From contig CM061062.1 in the NCBI GenBank assembly GCA_030762895.1, positions 135,205,104-135,269,103 on the forward strand: a DNA stretch of 64,000 nt, read 5' to 3'. This stretch comes from Sophora flavescens (taxonomy: Eukaryota > Streptophyta > Magnoliopsida > Fabales > Fabaceae). Position numbers and translations under genes: made by a program. Within the stretch, counting starts at the first letter, position 1; each line of letters opens with the position of its first letter. The notes below the pieces were generated by a model, which saw only the letters and a program-made list of their open reading frames with translations, was not told the origin of the DNA and did not search any database. Shown here piece after piece: positions 12,350 to 22,899 of this stretch.

Positions 12350-14400
12350 TAATTATAAATTATTACAACGTTTAAAATCTTTGATACTTTTAGTGTACTT
12401 ATTTTAAAAGTCATGCATATAATTCCTAATAAGTCATACATATAATTCCTAATTCATTAATAATATAACAAAAATGTATACTCACAATATGTACAGATTA
12501 AACTCAAAAAATAAAATGCCAAAATACTACAATGAAATAAAGACAAATCTCGAATAATAAAAATAAAGTTCTAATCAAATTCGAATCTTGTACACTCTGG
12601 CATAATTCGATTATGTATTTTTATTTTATTTTTGCTGTTTGTAAACATCAAATTGGGAAACTCTCTAATTAATGTACCCCTTAAAATTTTACATTAATGC
12701 AAATTTATTAATGGGGAAAAAAAGTAAATATATATGACCATATTTAGATTTTGAGGTGGGGCCAAAAGTCGCGCATGTGGTCATTTTCAGAACTCCTGAA
12801 TTCTTAAACTTTAGAATGAGAAGGCAGAAAAGGAAAACTGAGCGCTAAACGCCGAAACTGAAAAACAAGCATTGGGATGGTGACTGACATGCCTAACCGT
12901 CATCTCTCATCACTCTCACGCATCTGGGGTGACCGGCAATAGCCCGTCGTACTCGTGTCAAATTTTTTTCTCATTATTGTTATTCGAGAAAGCTGGAAAA
13001 AATATTTTGATAATAGATTATAATAAAAGTATATTATTATTTAGGTATGTTTGATGAAAAATAATTTTAAAATAATTTGTTTTGTTTGGATAAATTTTTT
13101 TTTATATAGTAAATTACGAAAAAGAGTATAAATTTGTTTTTATAATTTAATAATATTGATTTGAAAATTAGTTTTGTAAGGATAAATATAAAAGATAGTT
13201 TTGAAAATAAAAATAATCAAATTATAACCACCTAAGTTAAAAACTTTTTTTTTTGATAGATTAAGCTAAAATCTTTCAGAGATTACTTGAAACAGTTTTT
13301 TTAAAAAAATAAAAATAATTTTTTTTAAAAGTTAAGTTAGAGACCCAAACATAATAGATTATCTATGAAATATATATATTTTTTAGCTAAATTAGGAAAA
13401 TTTAATCTTTCCCAAACATACTCTAATACATCTAGGAAGGATAACTCCCCTGCATGCTCCTCAAGTAAAAACTTCAACTTGAATTTTTTGATCATTTAAG
13501 TTTAAATTTTTCATATAGCCTAATTTTGATACACGAATAACGGCACCAAAAAAATCTATGAATCTATGAAGTGAATAATAGGAAAGAAATCAAAGAGTTC
13601 CTTTAGGATATTTCTTGCATTCAAAAAGTAAAATAGTTTTTCCATTTTTAATTTATCAAGTGAATAACGGCACCAAAAAAAATATATTACGGCACTGTTT
13701 GGTTTGCAAAATCTGCTAGCGTTTAACGAGTATCGTATAATGAATGGAAAAATAGCCTCGTTTGGTAGTCGTTTTTAAAATTAGCGTATAACGTTTTTTC
13801 ACTAGCGCATAACATTTTTCTTATACGCTACTTAAAGTAGCGTTTGAGCTTATAACATATAGCTTATCATTTTTCTTCCATTTCTATCCCTACTATCTTA
13901 ATTAAATTCCTCACTTATCCTTAATTATAAAATAAAATATTAATCATTTAACATAGTATATAAATAAGAATTAGTTTCACTATTTATATTTATATTTAAG
14001 ATAAAAAAGTAAAAAATATATTTTTATCTATAAAAAATAAAATTTATATCAAAATCAAATCAGTATATAATTTTATTTTTATTATTCTATTTTGTTTATT
14101 AAAATAATTAAAATTAAATTAATATTTAAAATTTTTAACGATAAATAATATAAAATAAAATAAATTATTAAAAGTGATAATTATTTTAAAATAAATAATA
14201 TATATATAATTTTTATAAAAAATGCTAACACTTCCTTTTATTTCATTTTACATTTATCAGTTAGTCCAACCTCTAGTTTTACCAAACACTTCAAATCCAA
14301 TCCTTACTTGATAGTATTTCTTGGATTCTTACTTTGAGAATTTTTCTGTGATAGACAAATGTCAGTAGTTAATAGTTATGTTAAATTTTCTTGTTTATCA
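12350..14400. other. AT-rich intergenic DNA, no gene
   Basis: No coding signal is visible. Stretches of A/T with short runs dominate. Between about 13692 (GGCACTGTTTGGT) and 14290 (ACCAAACACT) there are short inverted ends of the kind seen in hAT-like MITEs around an AT-rich core. The inner match is poor, so I do not call an element. Confidence 0.5.
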
Positions 14401-14470
14401 GGATTTGAACCCTCAAACTCCTCAAATCCTTAGTTTAAATCAATTGAGTTACTTAACCCTCCATTCTTAC
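14401..14470 (-). repeat. Possible tRNA-derived SINE fragment
   Basis: Read on the minus strand, a box-B-like GGGTTCAAATCC (14401-14412) lies about 30 bases after a box-A-like TAAGTAACTCAATTGATTT (14438-14456). That order and spacing is as in a tRNA-derived RNA polymerase III promoter. No cloverleaf tRNA can be folded by eye, and no clear 3' tail or target duplication was found. Low confidence. Confidence 0.35.
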
Positions 14471-15153
14471 ATTGAGATAAAACAAAGCTTTTCTATAATC
14501 AAATAAAATTAAAAATATATTAATATTCAAGAATAAATGTAATTGATATAAAAGAATATTTAAATAAATTAATGTTATTTCAAAAAAATAAATGCTTAAT
14601 ATGATGTATTTAAATTTTATTATTTTTTTAATCAAAAATTTTTATTACGTTTTTTTTACAACAATTTTTTTATTATGTTATTCACTAAAAAAATTATTTT
14701 AACATTTGTCTGTATTATTTAAAAGATTAAAGTAATATATATTATCAGTATAAAAATTAATAATACTGTTTTTTTTTGTTGGTGACAAAAGTAATACTAA
14801 TTTAAATAATTTAGAATGAGACACCAAAAATAAATAAATCAATCAATTACGGTTTTGAAAATGTGAATCCGTGTCTTTGGAAATAGACAAAATTCTGCTG
14901 TGTAAGTGTAACCGCGTCGTTTACACTAATTAATAGCACTATAGACTACTAATGGAAAAAATCATTAAAGTAGAGAAATTATATATGGGAGTTGTAAGAT
15001 ACGGCTCAATCTCATGGAGATTTTTCTACAATAAGAAGATTTTGAACGTTTTTTTAATTGTTATATAATATTGGTATAAAAAATAATTTATACTACAACC
15101 AATCATCAATCATAATATGAGAAGTATTTTTAAAATAATTAAAATAAGAATAA
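14471..15153. other. AT-rich intergenic DNA upstream of the SKS gene
   Basis: No gene, clear promoter or repeat end is visible. It ends at the start of the 0.96-kb tandem duplication. Confidence 0.5.
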
Positions 15154-16114
15154 ACATTTTAATATTAATTCGTAAAAAAATCTTTTTCTAGTTCTTAACT
15201 CATCCTATGGTTATTTTGATCGAGTGAGTCCATTAAAGTATCCCATGTTTAGGTCATTCGAGCCCATTATGTGATTAATATCTAGTTCAGATGATTGAGC
15301 ATAGTTTTACTTCTTAACCTCCCAATAGGATGACTCCATAAGGATTCGAATCCGGACTCTCCGGGTTCTCCTCCTTTATAGGGGCTATTTGCTTCCGCTA
15401 GATCAAGGGTGTGTTCGGGTAAACAACTTAATTAAGAACTTATCATAAGATCTTATCGAATGATAGCTTATGCCATAAACGCTTAAAGAAAGAAAAAAAA
15501 GAAAGGGATATGAGAGGATTCAAACAGTGAAAAACACGGACATGATGTTTAGTGCATAAGCTCTTATGATAATTCCATAAGCTTCTCCCAGTGACTTATG
15601 AAAATAAGTCAAAAATTCCTTATGGGATGATATAAATTATTTTTATAAGCTCTGTCAAACATACTGCACAAGAGCTTATGTCATCAGATAAGTCAAAATG
15701 AGCTTAAATAAGTTTTTTCAAACGCCACCAATACCGTATCGGGTATGAAAAAATCTTTGTATGGAAAATAAAAATAAAAATCAAGAGGTTCAACGAATAT
15801 CAGGTTATTGATTGAGGTCCCATGTACCCATGTAGTACAATAGTATTCTCTCTTACACAATCGAAGTTTTGGAAATACTAATAGCCGTTCTCTCTCTCTC
15901 TCTCTCTCTCCATTTGATTGTTGTGTAAATAACCAGAGAGACTCTCGGTGTTCAGTTGACTGTGCACAGCACACACACTCAAAATTCATGAGCATGGTTC
16001 TCTCTGGGTTCTCTCTGACTTCTCTCTTTTCACTCTTCTTCTTGCACATTGCTCTGCTTTCAAACCTCTGTTATGGTGGCGACCCAACTGTTTCCACTGT
16101 CCTTCGTGTCTCGT
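15154..16114 (+). repeat. Tandem duplication, copy 1 (SKS promoter plus truncated exon 1)
   Basis: This block of about 961 bp is nearly identical to 16115-17078. It holds a MITE-like segment, a (CT)n run, the 5' untranslated region and the first 127 bases of SKS exon 1. The break at 16114/16115 joins the exon sequence TCGT to ACATTTTAATATT, with a two-base AC overlap between the two breakpoints. The copies differ only by a few small clustered changes near 15527-15565 versus 16490-16530. Confidence 0.93.
15408..15729. mobile_element. MITE-like element in duplication copy 1
   Basis: A segment of about 320 bp begins GGTGTGTTCGGGTAAACAAC and ends TTTTTTCAAACGCCACC, forming imperfect terminal inverted repeats. 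The inside is made of AAGC/ATAAG-rich short repeats (CTTATCATAAG, AGCTTATG). I recognise this style as a common legume MITE. It has no coding capacity. Its duplicate is at 16369-16693. Confidence 0.6.
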
Positions 16115-16152
16115 ACATTTTAATATTAATTCGTAAAAAAATCTTTTTCTAG
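15988..16152 (+). pseudogene. Truncated SKS exon 1 copy (54-codon secretory-leader ORF)
   Basis: The ATG at 15988 begins the same reading frame as the SKS gene. It encodes the identical first 42 residues, including the signal peptide, then runs across the duplication junction into non-genic sequence and stops at TAG 16150-16152. It lacks the exon 1 splice donor (CGG|GTTTGT at 17113/17114 in copy 2). It cannot make an oxidase. If the copied promoter works, it would give a short secreted peptide or an upstream ORF in a longer SKS transcript. Confidence 0.8.
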
Positions 16153-16368
16153 TTCTTAACTCATCCTATGGTTATTTTGATCGAGTGAGTCCATTAAAGT
16201 ATCCCATGTTTAGGTCATTCGAGCCCATTATGTGATTAATATCTAGTTCAGATGATTGAGCATAGTTTTACTTCTTAACCTCCCAATAGGATGACTCCAT
16301 AAGGATTCGAATCCGGACTCTCCGGGTTCTCCTCCTTTATAGGGGCTATTTGCTTCCGCTAGACCAAG

Positions 16369-16693
16369 GGTGTGTTCGGGTAAACAACTTAATTAAGAAC
16401 TTATCATAAGATCTTATCGAATGATAGCTTATGCCATAAACGCTTAAAGAAAGAAAAAAAAGAAAGGGATATGAGAGGATTCAAACAATGGAAAAACACT
16501 TGACATGATGTTTAGTCGTAATGCTCTTTATGATAATTCCATAAGCTTCTCCCAGTGACTTATGAAAATAAGTCAAAAATTCCTTATGGGATGATATAAA
16601 TTATTTTTATAAGCTCTGTCAAACATACTGCACAAGAGCTTATGTCATCAGATAAGTCAAAATGAGCTTAAATAAGTTTTTTCAAACGCCACC
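16369..16693. mobile_element. MITE-like element in duplication copy 2
   Basis: Copy of 15408-15729 carried by the tandem duplication, with the same GGTGTGTTCGGG and CAAACGCCACC ends. It lies about 260-580 bp upstream of the SKS start codon, so it is part of the immediate promoter region. Confidence 0.6.
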
Positions 16694-16852
16694 AATACCG
16701 TATCGGGTATGAAAAAATCTTTGTATGGAAAATAAAAATAAAAATCAAGAGGTTCAACGAATATCAGGTTATTGATTGAGGTCCCATGTACCCATGTAGT
16801 ACAATAGTATTCTCTCTTACACAATCGAAGTTTTGGAAATACTAATAGCCGT

Positions 16853-16874
16853 TCTCTCTCTCTCTCTCTCTCTC
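16853..16874 (+). promoter_or_regulatory. CT-repeat in SKS promoter/5' UTR
   Basis: A (CT)n run lies about 80 bp upstream of the SKS ATG. Pyrimidine-rich runs at this place are common near plant transcription starts. The identical run in duplication copy 1 is at 15889-15910. No unambiguous TATA box was identified; an AT-rich stretch at about 16722-16745 is the nearest candidate. Confidence 0.5.
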
Positions 16875-16951
16875 CATTTGATTGTTGTGTAAATAACCAG
16901 AGAGACTCTCGGTGTTCAGTTGACTGTGCACAGCACACACACTCAAAATTC

Positions 16952-19900
16952 ATGAGCATGGTTCTCTCTGGGTTCTCTCTGACTTCTCTCTTTTCACTCT
17001 TCTTCTTGCACATTGCTCTGCTTTCAAACCTCTGTTATGGTGGCGACCCAACTGTTTCCACTGTCCTTCGTGTCTCGTACACCGCTGCTTCTCCTCTTGG
17101 TGTTCCCCAACGGGTTTGTTCTTTCTCTTCAATTTGACTCGCTTTATTTTTTCATCTGGGTCACTCTCGTATATGCTTTACATTATCAAAATGAGTTCTT
17201 TTTTCAAATGGGTGTTCTGGGTTGCTCTTGTTTTCTTTTGTTATTCTGTGTTTTTCTGTCCCTTTTAGCGTGTCGTTGTCTTTGTTGTAATATAACGCTT
17301 TTTTTTTTCGTTTCATTTTTTGCCTGTTACTTCATATTTTAAATATTTCTTAAAGGTTAAGAATGCATTTGTTATGTTTAATGCTATGTATAGAATCCAC
17401 TTTTTATGTTTGAATTTTTTTTTCTAAATATATTTTTGTTTTGGTCATGAATTGTTTTCTTGCAATACTCCCTTTTGAGTATCTTTGAATTAGTCCAGAG
17501 TGAAAAAGCTATTAACTTGGTCCAGTTTCTGGCTTACACTATCTGTATGGAGATTGAAACTGGTAGTGGGTTTTAAGTGTGACTGTGAACCTTGTGAGAT
17601 TTTATTGGACATTGGTGACATTTTATATATACTTTTTGCTCTCATTTTATTTTTCGTTTATTTTCACTTTTTCTTGTAGTTGATTTTTTTCTTTAAAGTT
17701 AAATTTTCCTCAAATATAATATACTCTGACGTTTGAAAGGTGCTATGAAGCAAATGTTCATTTGGATTAGAATTTAGTTGATTTCATTGTTAAATAAAAT
17801 CTGATGCAGGTCATAGCTATCAATGGGTTATTTCCTGGGCCCATCATCAATGTTACAACTAATAATAATGTAATTGTGAATGTGTACAATGAATTGGATG
17901 AAGATCTTCTCATTACATGGTTGGTTCTACTATCACTTTACATTTCTTTTGTACTTTATTTGTCCTCTGTTCATGTATTTGCAACTTAACAAATTTGTGG
18001 CAAATGGTTGTGCAGGTCTGGGGTTCAAATGCGGCGTAATTCATGGCAAGATGGAGTTCTTGGTACTAATTGTCCAATTCCTCCCAAATGGAATTGGACA
18101 TACAAGTTCCAAGTCAAGGATCAAATTGGGAGTTTCTTTTATTTCCCTTCTTTAAATTTCCAAAGAGCCTCTGGTGGCTTTGGACCCTTTGTTATCAATA
18201 ATAGGGAGAATATACCAATTCCTTTTGCGCAGCCAGATGTGGATATTGTCATTCTGATTGGTGATTGGTATACTCAGAACCACACGGTTCGTAATTGTCT
18301 TATGTTAAATTTTAGTATGTAAATATTGGTGATGGAATGTGTTGTGATTGATTGGTTTTGATTGGTTTCTATTTTACTCGCATCTCTGAAAATGTAGGCT
18401 CTTAGAACAACCCTTGATGATGGAAAAGACCTCGGAATACCAGATGGAGTTCTTATCAATGGGAAGGGACCTTTCCAATACAACTCTACTCTTGTACCTG
18501 GTGGCATTGATCATGAAACAATTCAAGTTGATCCAGGTCTCATTTTCTCATCCTTTATCCTTTACAGAGAATAAAATTTTCTGTTATATATACTTCTCCT
18601 TTTCAAAGGTATCATCACTTAATTGATTATGCTTGTGTGGTTTATGCTCCCATTGAATGGAGACATTTCCAGTCTGCCATTATTCATCTTCACCGTTGTC
18701 TTTTCATGTATACTTACTGTGTCAATTTGGTGCCGTTAATTGTTTCTACTGATTTCTTAAGCGGGTTGTTTAACTAGTCTTTTCCTTGCTGAAATAATTT
18801 TTTTTCACTGTCTCAAAGAACCATATGTTAATTTTCAGCTAAATTTCTTGATATCTGATGTTGCCTGCTTTCTGTTAGAATATGAAATGTGTTTTTTTTG
18901 CTTTCTCTTTTAACTGTTATTTCGTAGTCTGGATGATAGGAACCAGATTTCCTATCTAGAAAACTAGGAAATGGGAGATTGTACCAAAGAGGATCACTGA
19001 ATTTTTACTGTGTTATAGATAGAAATATAAGAGCAGTTGCTCCCAGCCAAGGAAAAGCTCCTTAGGCCCCAAGCTACAAGCTGAGAAACTGAAAATAACA
19101 CACATACCCCCTCTCACTTTTTTTGTTGACCTTTTCCTATTTATCAGATCTGTTTTCTCTCACCTATAACTAACTCTCCCTCTTTTCACAACTCTTGCAC
19201 TTTATTACCCTCCTGTTACAATTATGCTATAGTAGCTATAGTTTTAGGCCTACTGGTGTACACCTGAAGGATCTTCTTCTTGGGCGTATTAACCGAGTCC
19301 AAGGTGCTATTACTGGATCTCTATTTCAATTTTCTGGTGTGTGCCTTCTGGAAGTTAACCAGATTGCAAGTAGTTAATGGTTTTGGAATTTGCCCTGATC
19401 ACTGGTGTTGCACGTATGGCATGGTCATGCAGATTTGCACTAGCTGGCTGCATATATTTCTTATGACCACATTTGAAAATATTTTTCCCTTTAAATGTTA
19501 TCATAGTTTTTCATCTAGCATTTTGCTTTGCAAGTGGTTGGAACAATATGAATATTGACTGGAAATACAAACATAATTGGCAGGCAAGACTTATCGAATT
19601 CATGTCCACAATGTGGGGATTTCAACTACTTTGAACTTTCGAATTCAAAATCACAATCTGCTGCTGGTAGAAACAGAGGGTCATTACACATCTCAAACAA
19701 ATTTCACTGATTTTGATATTCATGCTGGCCAGTCTTACTCTTTTCTGCTTTCCGCTGACCAGAATGCAAGTACAGACTACTATATTGTTGCAAGTGCCAG
19801 GTTTGTGAATGAATCATTGTGGCAGAAAGTTACAGGTGTTGCAATTTTAAAGTACTCAAATTCCAAGGGACCAGCAGCTGGTCCTCTGCCTCCCCCACCA

Positions 19901-21758
19901 AATGATTTATACAACGAGAGGTATTCGATGAACCAAGCAAAAAGCGTCAGGTTTGTTACTGAGGATCTGATATCATAGAAGATTATATCACATTAATTGC
20001 AATTCAATGTGATAACTCACCTTGTGAAGTACTGACTAAAATTTAATAGTGGAAGAATTTGCCTGACATCTCTGAAATCACATATTATAATAGATCTAAG
20101 TAGCATAGTTTAGCGATTTGCTCCAAAGTTGTAAGCTGTTGCAGGAATTACGTGATAATAACCATTTCACAAGATGAAGTGAAAAGTTTAATTTTGAAGG
20201 GATAGTGCCAAAAATATCTGAAATAATTTATTATAATAGATCCTAGCAGCTTGTTATATTTGTTCTATAGGCTTAAATAAATAAGGATACAATTATTTTG
20301 GTTTCAGTGTTTTGTTTATTACTTATGATTTCATACACCAGTTTGACCATTATGTATTGAATCTTCCATGTTGTTGAGCAGGCAAAATACAACTGCTAGT
20401 GGAGCTCGTCCTAATCCTCAAGGATCCTTTAAGTATGGCTCCATCAATATAACTGACACTTATGTATTAAAGGTTATGCCACCAGTGGCAATCAATGGTC
20501 ATATTCGAGCTGCTATTAATGGGATATCATTTGTTAAGCCTACCATACCATTTCGGCTTGCTGACCAGCATAAATTAAAAGGAACTTATAAGCTTGATTT
20601 TCCCACTAAGCCAATGAACCGAACAATGCTAATGGACATATCTATTATTAATGCTACTTACAAGGGATTCATTGAGATTGTATTGCAAAACAATGACACC
20701 ACAATTCAGAACTTTCACATGGATGGCTACTCATTTTTTGTAGTTGGGTAAGAATTCCTTTCCTTTCCTTTTGTGTCTTAGAGTATAATATTGTTTGTGA
20801 TCACAAGTTCAGAAATTCATTTGTTGAATTCAGGTTTGACTACGGTGATTGGGCAGAAAATCCCGAAAATTCTAGAGGTTCATATAATAAGTGGGATGCA
20901 ATTTCTCGCTGCACAACTCAGGTGCGTGTTACTTAGGAAATTGTCCGTCTAAATGTACATCGTAAAGGCCATTTCTTTTTCCTTTTCCCTTCCTGGCAAT
21001 TGGACATGACTGTCGTGTTTTTTTTTTTTGCCAGAAGGTGACAGTGTAGGATCATCTTCAGTTGAGTTTATTTATAAGATTTTTTGCTTTCTTTTCTAAC
21101 TTTTCTAATTGCTTGAATTTCTTCCCATTGTGTAAACTAGAAACTTTGACAGCTAAACAACTTGATCTGGAAATTTGCCAGCAACTGTAAATAAACTTGA
21201 TTTTCTAGATCTAGCTGATAAGTTGATTCTAGAACATGTTAGAACTAATTATATGGTTTTGTTAATGCTTTCTGCATTCTAGGTTAGGCAAGGAAACTTA
21301 TATGTTTAATGGGTGGTTGCTATCCTTGATATTCAGTAAATGAGGGACTTTATTTTTGGTATGTTTAATCTTTCGCGTGTAATGTGTCCATCTTACTGTT
21401 AAACAGGTTTATCCAGGAGGATGGACAGCGATCCTGGTATCTCTTGACAATGTTGGATCATGGAACCTTAGAGCAGAAAACCTTGACAGGTGGTACTTAG
21501 GCCAAGAAACATATCTGAAGATTGTCAATCCTGAAGAAAATGGCGAAACAGAGCTGGCCGCACCAGATAACGTTCTATATTGTGGTCCCCTCCATTACTT
21601 GCAGAAGTAACATTTTGAAACCCATTAAATTTCTTATGCTTGCAATTGTATTGTTGTTTTAGTTCTTGAATCCTCTCTTTTATTGAAGTAATTTTCTTTG
21701 TACCTGCAGGCAGCAGCCTCACCATTCGTCTGCAGCCTCTACTTTCGGCCGCCCTTGA
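16952..21758 (+). CDS. SKS: SKU5-similar (SKS) multicopper-oxidase-like protein, nine exons
   Basis: Predicted secreted glycoprotein of the SKU5/SKS family, cell-wall or plasma-membrane proteins linked to directional cell expansion. Exons: 16952-17113, 17810-17919, 18016-18286, 18398-18536, 19584-19950, 20382-20747, 20834-20921, 21407-21606, 21710-21758. All introns are GT-AG and phases agree, giving 583 residues. The leader is hydrophobic (FSLTSLFSLFFLHIALL). Cupredoxin-domain landmarks are VIAINGLFPGP (~55), NSWQDGVLGTNCPIP (~98), NFQRASGGFGPFVINNR (~142), DGVLINGKGP (~194), HMDGYSFFVVG (~462) and WNLRAENLDRWYLGQE (~520). The copper-binding histidines of true ascorbate oxidases and laccases are absent (LITWSG, HMDG, NLRAENLDRW), as is typical of SKS proteins, so no oxidase activity is expected. 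If the last intron is retained, the protein ends at TAA 21608-21610. The C-terminus looks frame-damaged: TGA at 21756 precedes a hydrophobic tail encoded in another frame up to 21811. Confidence 0.92.
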
Positions 21759-21811
21759 ACCTTTTCACATTGATTCTGGCTCTTTTGGCTGTGTTTTTCA
21801 TATCCGGCTAA

Positions 21812-22473
21812 GCTGTTCTGCTGCTTGGTTGACATTTTTACAGTTACCAACAGTGTAGTTATAGGCCTGTCAGAAAGGTTAATTACTAATTTCTTGGTAT
21901 ACAGAAAGAAGACACGCTTTTGTTGCTAAATATGTCAAATTGTCAAGCTTTGTACACATTTTCTTGTTTAGATTTTTATCCCCAAATTTAGGGTTCTTGG
22001 ATTTGGTCATTCATAGTCCATGTTTAGTTTACAACAATTGAGTTACTCAAGCTTTAATACCATCCGATCAATTTTTACTCAAATTTGGATGCATTATTCG
22101 TTAACAGTTTTGCATGCCTCATTGGCTTGATTAATTTGCAATAATTTCTGATCATATTAAGTTAGTTTGCAACTTTTTACTTTCTACCTACAAGCGAAAT
22201 TGTTAAGGAATGTTTTCTTCTATTTCTTATTGAAAGCCTTATTTAAGAAATTTATTATCTATTGCTCTAAGACAACTATTGTTGTTGAATATTAGCAGAA
22301 GTTCTATCAGAAATGCCATTTAATGTGAAAATGACTTAAGAAAATACTATTCCAATTTCTTTTGATTTGGTCTTTCTATGTTTAAATATCATTTCCCATT
22401 TTTCGTTTTTCAAGCGACAATGACTAGGTTAGATCGTTACTCGTGGAGTTGACATTTTTCCCATTATTAAGCT
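21812..22473 (+). other. SKS 3' flank
   Basis: 3' untranslated region and AT-rich flank of the SKS gene. No other gene, repeat array or structured element is visible before the Copia element begins. Confidence 0.5.
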
Positions 22474-22788
22474 TGGATGGTGTGATGATTGGAAGGTGTG
22501 GATGGTGTGAACTTAACCATGTACCTTGGAATTAACTTATCATTAATCTCTTTGTAAATGTAAATTGAATTTACTTCTTGGACAGTTGGATGGGGTGGAC
22601 GTTGGGCGGTTGGATGGTGTGGGTGGTGTGAACTTCACCATGTACCTAGAAATTGGCTTATCATTAATCTGTTAGTAAATGTAAATTGTATTTACTTCCA
22701 AGTGTATATAAATATTGATGTATGTTGAGTGAAATGGACTCAAGCAATTTAGAAACATCTTAGTACTTGAACCCACATACTTTTTACA
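22474..22788 (+). repeat. 5' LTR of the Copia element, with an internal duplication
   Basis: Its right part matches 27068-27253 (GTGAACTTMACCATGTACCT, CTTATCATTAATCT, AAGTGTATATAAA, CTCAAGCAATTYWRAAACA). A block of about 120 bp is present twice (about 22500-22590 and 22620-22700), so this LTR is longer than the 3' LTR. AAGTGTATATAAATA near 22701 could be the TATA region. Confidence 0.75.
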
Positions 22789-22802
22789 TGGTATCAGGAG
22801 CC
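22789..22802 (+). promoter_or_regulatory. Copia primer-binding site
   Basis: TGGTATCAGGAGCC follows the 5' LTR without a gap. It is close to the initiator tRNA-Met primer site used by most plant Copia elements. Confidence 0.85.
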
Positions 22803-22899
22803 AGCACCTAAGCCTTTATCCTAAACCATACCTTGTTGCTGTATTGGTAGAAATTGAACAGCCAAAAGCTGACAAAATATAGAACAACCAAAACTTGAA

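Larger units (their letters stand above)
16115..17078 (+). repeat. Tandem duplication, copy 2 (continuous with the SKS gene)
   Basis: This is the second copy, about 964 bp, and it leads into the intact exon 1. The MITE-like segment recurs at 16369-16693 and the (CT)n run at about 16853-16874. Confidence 0.93.

Noticed and set aside
13692..14290. Possible hAT-type MITE with CACTGTTTGGT-like ends
   Set aside because: The ends match over only about ten bases and no 8-bp target duplication is visible.
15290..15407. Possible SINE or tRNA-like segment with GGATTCGAATCC (also in duplication copy 2)
   Set aside because: GGATTCGAATCC is itself a palindrome, so orientation is undefined. No matching box A at the right distance and no tail were found.
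15693..17013. Two identical 118-aa minus-strand ORFs (15693-16049 and 16657-17013)
   Set aside because: They are antisense to the duplicated SKS 5' region and run through the CT repeat. Identity comes from the tandem duplication, and no domain is present.
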